Assembly: GCA_944387625.1 (NCBI GenBank)
Contig: CALXFQ010000008.1
Location: 1-44,385, forward strand
Origin: an uncultured Oscillospiraceae bacterium
GTDB lineage: Bacteria > Bacillota > Clostridia > Oscillospirales > Oscillospiraceae
DNA length: 44,385 nt
Direction: 5' to 3'
Below the pieces are notes generated by a model. That model ran no database searches and was not told where the DNA came from. It saw only the letters and a list, made by a program, of their open reading frames with translations. This document shows, piece by piece, positions 41,063-44,385 of this stretch. Position 1 is the stretch's first letter. The number at the start of each line of letters is the position of its first letter. Both the position numbers and the translations under genes were made by a program.

Positions 41063-42424
41063 TCACAGCGCCACGGCGATTGCTTCCAGCAGATCGCGGA
41101 CACGATAGACGGTCAGTCCCACAGGAATATCCAACTTTTCAGAATTGTTTTTTGGGATCATACATTTTTTAAACCCCAATCTTGAAACTTCCTGCAGTCT
41201 TTGCCCCAGCTGGGATACGCTGCGGATCTCCCCTGTCAGTCCCACCTCTCCGATCGCCGCCAGGTCCGGGTCGATCGGCCGGTCCCGATAGCTGGAAGCC
41301 ACCGCCAAGACCACCGGCAGGTCCGCGCCAGGTTCATCCAGACGAAGACCGCCGATCACGTTGATATAAGCGTCAAAGAGGCTCAGCTTCATCCCTGCCC
41401 GCCGCTCAGCCACTGCCAGGAGCAGCACCGCCCGGTTGAAATCAAAGCCATCCGCAGCCCGCTTGGGTACATTAAAGGTGGTCTTGCACACCAGCGCCTG
41501 GACCTCCGCAAGTACCGGGCGAGTGCCTTCCATCACGCAAGCCACACAGGTGCCCGGCGCCCCTTCCGGCCGGCCCTCCAGGAGCATCTGAGAAGGGTTT
41601 GGTACCTCCGCCAAGCCGGTATCCAGCATTTCAAAAACGCCGATCTCATTGGTAGAGCCGAACCGGTTCTTGGCTGCCCGGAGCATCCGATAGTTGGAAT
41701 TGGGATCTCCTTCAAAATACAGCACACAGTCCACCATATGCTCCAAGACCTTCGGCCCGGCGATCGCGCCGTCTTTGTTTATGTGGCCGACCACGAACAC
41801 CGTGATGCCCTGGGCTTTGGATAGCTGCATCATGGCCATGGTACAGTCCTTTACCTGAGAAACGCTGCCAGGCGCGGACTCATTTTCTTCGTGGTACATC
41901 GTCTGGATCGAGTCCACGATCAAAATATCCGGCTTCAATTCATCCGCCGACTCCAGGACATCCGAGAGCCTGGTCTCCGAAAGGACGAACAGCCGGTCGC
42001 TGTCCACCCCCAGCCGCAGGGCGCGCATCTTCAGCTGCCGCTCGCTCTCCTCGCCGGAAACATACAGCACGGTCCGGTCCCTGCACAGGCAGCTGCATAT
42101 CTGGAGCAACAAGGTGGATTTGCCGATCCCCGGCGCGCCGCCTACCAGCACCAAACTCCCAGCCACCGCGCCGCCGCCAAGGACCCGGTCCAGCTCGCCC
42201 ATGCCGGTCAGGAAGCGGATCTGGGCGTCCGTATCTACTTCCGGAAGAGGCTGCGGTCTGCGGCTCATGCCTACCGGCGCGGACCGAGCCTTTCCGGGGG
42301 TCGCCGGTTTTTCGATATGCTCCTGCAGGGTGTTCCACGCGCCGCACGCCGGGCATCGGCCCACCCATTTGGCAGACTCATTGCCGCAGGCGGTGCAGTA
42401 AAATACGCTTTTCGCTTTCGCCAT
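41063..42424 (-). CDS. radA: DNA repair protein RadA
   Basis: A 453-aa RecA-like branch-migration helicase. The N-terminal Cys4 zinc finger is YCTACGNESAKWVGRCPACG. The ATPase core has Walker A GGAPGIGKSTLLLQ (about residue 101), Walker B DILIVDSIQTMY and the RadA signature KNRFGSTNEIGVFEM. The C-terminal Lon-protease-like domain (LLLAVAERRAG, DLPVVLAVASSYRD) lacks protease function in this family. The start at 42424 follows GGGAGAGG; a longer frame would begin upstream of the mapped promoter. Confidence 0.96.
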   Translation of the reverse strand: MAKAKSVFYCTACGNESAKWVGRCPACGAWNTLQEHIEKPATPGKARSAPVGMSRRPQPLPEVDTDAQIRFLTGMGELDRVLGGGAVAGSLVLVGGAPGIGKSTLLLQICSCLCRDRTVLYVSGEESERQLKMRALRLGVDSDRLFVLSETRLSDVLESADELKPDILIVDSIQTMYHEENESAPGSVSQVKDCTMAMMQLSKAQGITVFVVGHINKDGAIAGPKVLEHMVDCVLYFEGDPNSNYRMLRAAKNRFGSTNEIGVFEMLDTGLAEVPNPSQMLLEGRPEGAPGTCVACVMEGTRPVLAEVQALVCKTTFNVPKRAADGFDFNRAVLLLAVAERRAGMKLSLFDAYINVIGGLRLDEPGADLPVVLAVASSYRDRPIDPDLAAIGEVGLTGEIRSVSQLGQRLQEVSRLGFKKCMIPKNNSEKLDIPVGLTVYRVRDLLEAIAVAL

Positions 42425-42458
42425 TGGTGCCTCTCCCTTTTCTATAAACGGTATAGTC

Positions 42459-42487
42459 ATTATATCAGCGGCACAGTCCCCGGTCAA
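42459..42487 (-). promoter_or_regulatory. SigA-type promoter of radA
   Basis: On the minus strand TTGACC (42487-42482), a 17-bp spacer and a consensus TATAAT (42464-42459). It starts transcription near 42452, which fixes the short radA reading. Confidence 0.78.
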
Positions 42488-42504
42488 GAGCCACAGCGTC
42501 CCGG

Positions 42505-43101
42505 CTAGATATCCATGGCCGGATTCATGAAATACACGTTCTTCCGGTCCAGCTTTTCCCGAAGGAGCTGGATCGCTTCACCAAAGCGCTGGAAATGGAC
42601 CACTTCCCTGGCTCGAAGGAATTTTATCACATCGTTCACATCGGGGTCATCGGACAGACGCAGGATGTTGTCGTATGTGACCCGGGCCTTCTGCTCCGCC
42701 GCCAGGTCCTCCGTCAGATCCGCGATCGGATCGCCCTTCACCGCCATGCTGGCAGCGCTCCAGGGGAAGCCGGAAGCCGCGGTGGGATAGACACCGGCGG
42801 TATGATCGACGAAATAGGGTGCGAAGGCCGGGTCACGGTACTGTTCATCCTTCATGTTCCGGGTGAGCTGATGGACGATCGCCCCGATCATCTCCAAATG
42901 CCCAAGTTCCTCCGTTCCGATGTCGGTGAGCAGGCCCTTGAGTTCGTCAAAGGGCATGGAATAGCGCTGGGACAGATATCGCAGGGAAGCGCCCAGCTCC
43001 CCATCCGGGCCGCCGTACTGAGAGATGATCAGCGCCGCCAATCTGGGGTTTGGGCGTGCGATCTTCACCGGGTATTGGAGCTTCTTCTCATATACGAACA
43101 T
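42505..43101 (-). CDS. cotJC: spore coat protein CotJC (manganese-catalase family)
   Basis: A 198-aa ferritin-like protein of the manganese-catalase family, deposited in the inner spore coat. The start MFVYEKKLQYPVKI is typical of CotJC. Metal-ligand candidates lie in LLTDIGTEELGHLEMIG (E-E-x2-H-x-E) and in AAEQKARVTYDNI with REVVHFQRFGEA (E-x2-H). It starts 2 nt after the stop of the CotJA-CotJB gene. In Bacillus the cotJ operon is made in the mother cell. Confidence 0.93.
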   Translation of the reverse strand: MFVYEKKLQYPVKIARPNPRLAALIISQYGGPDGELGASLRYLSQRYSMPFDELKGLLTDIGTEELGHLEMIGAIVHQLTRNMKDEQYRDPAFAPYFVDHTAGVYPTAASGFPWSAASMAVKGDPIADLTEDLAAEQKARVTYDNILRLSDDPDVNDVIKFLRAREVVHFQRFGEAIQLLREKLDRKNVYFMNPAMDI

Positions 43102-43103
43102 AC

Positions 43104-43544
43104 TCAGGCCTCCTTATTGGCACAGTATTCCCACGGCCAGGGGTCATCCAGCCATTGATAGCTCCCCTCCCCTGGGCTGAAATGGTCCATAGGGCCGATG
43201 GTGTCGGCGTATTCCATCTTGCATTGATGATATCGCCGCTGGTACTCCCGATACATCTCCAAGGCCCTGGCATCGTCCCGGTGGGTATCCAAATACATGG
43301 CCAGCTCCTGGATCACGAAAGCCAAGGTCTGAAGCTGTGTCTTCGGGGTGGTGTTTCGCTCCCGCTTGTTCACCATCCCCATGAATGGAAGGTCCAGACC
43401 CTGGTACATCGTCCCTCGTATCAGCCCCTTGGGCGGCTCATACATCGGCGGATCTTCCAGCTGGAACGGTACATAGGGGTTGGCCAGAGGCGCTCTGGCG
43501 GGAAGACGCCCCTTCCGGCCTGTGGGCCGTTTTGTCGCATCCAA
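43104..43544 (-). CDS. CotJA-CotJB fused spore coat protein
   Basis: A 146-aa protein that joins two proteins normally encoded separately. Residues about 20-60 (NPYVPFQLEDPPMYEPPKGL then IRGTMYQGLDLPFMGM) are CotJA-like. Residues about 70-143 (LQTLAFVIQELAMYLDTHRD, ALEMYREYQRRYH, WLDDPWPWEY) are CotJB. The reading frame is continuous, with no stop or ribosome site at the junction (RERNTTPKTQ). AAGGAGTGATG precedes the ATG. It heads the operon with cotJC. The leader contains a CTTGATCAAG palindrome (43561-43570) and a CGGAAC/GTTCCG hairpin (43572-43588). Confidence 0.85.
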   Translation of the reverse strand: MDATKRPTGRKGRLPARAPLANPYVPFQLEDPPMYEPPKGLIRGTMYQGLDLPFMGMVNKRERNTTPKTQLQTLAFVIQELAMYLDTHRDDARALEMYREYQRRYHQCKMEYADTIGPMDHFSPGEGSYQWLDDPWPWEYCANKEA

Positions 43545-43591
43545 AGATCATCACTCCTTGCTTGATCAAGTCGGAACCTGTTGTTCCGGCT

Positions 43592-43620
43592 CATCCTATG
43601 CCGGAGGAACGCGGATGGTT
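43592..43620 (-). promoter_or_regulatory. SigK-like promoter of the cotJ operon
   Basis: On the minus strand AACC (43620-43617), a 16-bp spacer and CATAGGATG (43600-43592). This matches the SigK consensus (mACm, 16-17, CATAnnnTA) except for the last base. The leader would be about 40 nt. Confidence 0.45.
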
Positions 43621-43667
43621 CATTTTGTCCTCCTTCGGGCATATCCTTTCCAGGGGAGGGATCGGAT

Positions 43668-44375
43668 GTGCGGTTTCGCAGGTTCTTTGCGATCTATTTG
43701 GCCGTTGTACTGGCTGTGTTGTATCTGGCCCATTGGGGCAGTCAGGCAGTGACCACCTGGGTAGAGGACCGATCCATGGACGAACGGGTCTGCTTCATCA
43801 TCGATCCGGGCCACGGCGGCATCGATGGCGGCGCCACTTCCTGCACCGGGATGCTGGAGAGCCACCTGAACTTGCGGATCGCTCTGCGGCTGGATGATCT
43901 GCTCCATTTCCTGGGATATCAAACGCAGATGGTCCGAAGTACGGATACGTCCATCTACACGGAAGGCGATACCATCGCCGCTCAGAAAGTATCGGATCTG
44001 AAAAACCGGGTAAAGCTGGTCAATTCAACAGCCAACGCCATCTTGGTGAGCATCCACCAAAATACCTTTTCAGACAGCCGCTACAGCGGCGCACAAGTAT
44101 TTTACGCGGGTGACGACTGGAGCCGGTCCCTGGGCCAGCAGATGCAGTCCGCATTGATGGCCCATTTGTCCCCGGACATCAAGCGGCAGGCCAAGCCCTC
44201 CAAGGGGATCTATCTGATGCAGCACATCGAAAGGCCCGGGATCTTGGTGGAATGTGGATTTCTCTCCAACCCGGAGGAGGATGCCAAGCTGAAAGATCCG
44301 GCTTATCAAAAAAAGCTGATCTGCGTGATCGGCACCTGCCTGGCAGAATACATTAAGATCGCCCCTCTCGACTGA
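43668..44375 (+). CDS. cwlD: germination-specific N-acetylmuramoyl-L-alanine amidase CwlD
   Basis: A 235-aa enzyme that, with PdaA, makes the muramic delta-lactam of spore cortex needed for germination. An N-terminal membrane anchor or signal segment (FFAIYLAVVLAVLYLAHWG) is followed by the Amidase_3 domain with zinc ligands in IIDPGHGGIDGGA (His), ESHLNLRIALRL (Glu) and SIHQNTF (His), and the catalytic Glu in LVECGFLSN. The start is a GTG at 43668, served by AGGGGAGGG; the frame runs upstream without a ribosome site. The length equals Bacillus CwlD. CATATCCT (43640-43647), with TCATTTT 13 bp upstream, may be a SigE promoter. Confidence 0.93.
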   Translation: MRFRRFFAIYLAVVLAVLYLAHWGSQAVTTWVEDRSMDERVCFIIDPGHGGIDGGATSCTGMLESHLNLRIALRLDDLLHFLGYQTQMVRSTDTSIYTEGDTIAAQKVSDLKNRVKLVNSTANAILVSIHQNTFSDSRYSGAQVFYAGDDWSRSLGQQMQSALMAHLSPDIKRQAKPSKGIYLMQHIERPGILVECGFLSNPEEDAKLKDPAYQKKLICVIGTCLAEYIKIAPLD

Positions 44376-44385
44376 GAGGGGCGAT
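44358..44385 (+). terminator. hairpin overlapping the cwlD stop codon
   Basis: ATCGCCCCTCTC and GAGAGGGGCGAT form a perfect 12-bp stem with a 4-nt loop. The TGA stop (44373-44375) lies at the loop/3'-arm boundary. The window ends at the stem, so any T-run is out of view. Confidence 0.75.

Overview
The window looks like the chromosome of a spore-forming, gut-associated Clostridia (Oscillospiraceae-like) bacterium. The evidence is G+C-rich coding sequence with strong GGAGG-type ribosome sites, a complete spoIIA operon, many mother-cell sporulation genes (yunB, yqfC, yqfD, cotJ, cwlD, a spoIIM-like gene, a ylbJ-like gene), a bile-salt-hydrolase-type gene, and the Firmicutes order yqfC-yqfD-phoH-ybeY-era-yqzL-recO. 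I saw no rRNA, tRNA, CRISPR array, prophage or intact insertion sequence.

Layout. 1-1.2 kb: a GNAT acetyltransferase and a small unknown protein. 1.2-4.1 kb (minus strand): pgsA and a three-gene operon of peptidoglycan-binding, SpoIID-like and beta-domain proteins behind a SigK-like promoter. 4.1-8.1 kb: asparagine synthase, pyruvate kinase and a CarD-family regulator. 8.2-13.9 kb (minus): an operon of two glycosyltransferase-type proteins and a HAD phosphatase, then a choloylglycine-hydrolase-family gene with an unrecognised partner. 14.0-15.5 kb: spoIIAA-spoIIAB-sigF. 15.7-17.4 kb: a small membrane protein and a decayed sigma-factor/membrane-protein pair. 17.5-22.6 kb: pcrA, yunB, ligA. 22.6-23.8 kb (minus): a small Cys-rich protein and a ylbJ-like membrane protein. 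23.9-31.1 kb: the yqfC-to-mutS2 cluster. 31.2-36.8 kb: an HPr-like protein, uvrC, rsmD, a coiled-coil protein, a phosphosugar mutase and a membrane protein. 37.1-44.4 kb: spoIIM-like and xerD, pfkA (minus), a second tyrosine recombinase with an unusual leader, radA (minus), cotJ (minus) and cwlD.

The genes form three functional groups: sporulation (forespore sigma-F control plus mother-cell engulfment, cortex and coat genes), DNA repair and recombination (pcrA, ligA, recO, mutS2, uvrC, radA, two Xer-type recombinases), and central glycolysis (pyk, pfkA, phosphoglucomutase, HPr).

The most interesting signal is just upstream of the second tyrosine recombinase (39968-40972). A perfect 34-bp palindrome at 39828-39861 has the 13-8-13 geometry of loxP/FRT-type sites. 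It lies immediately downstream of a strong promoter, and 14 bp of its arm recur inside the recombinase gene itself. Other points worth checking are two start-codon reassignments (a CTG start and a TTG start that exposes a catalytic Cys2), a CotJA-CotJB fusion, and the frameshifted sigma-factor pair.
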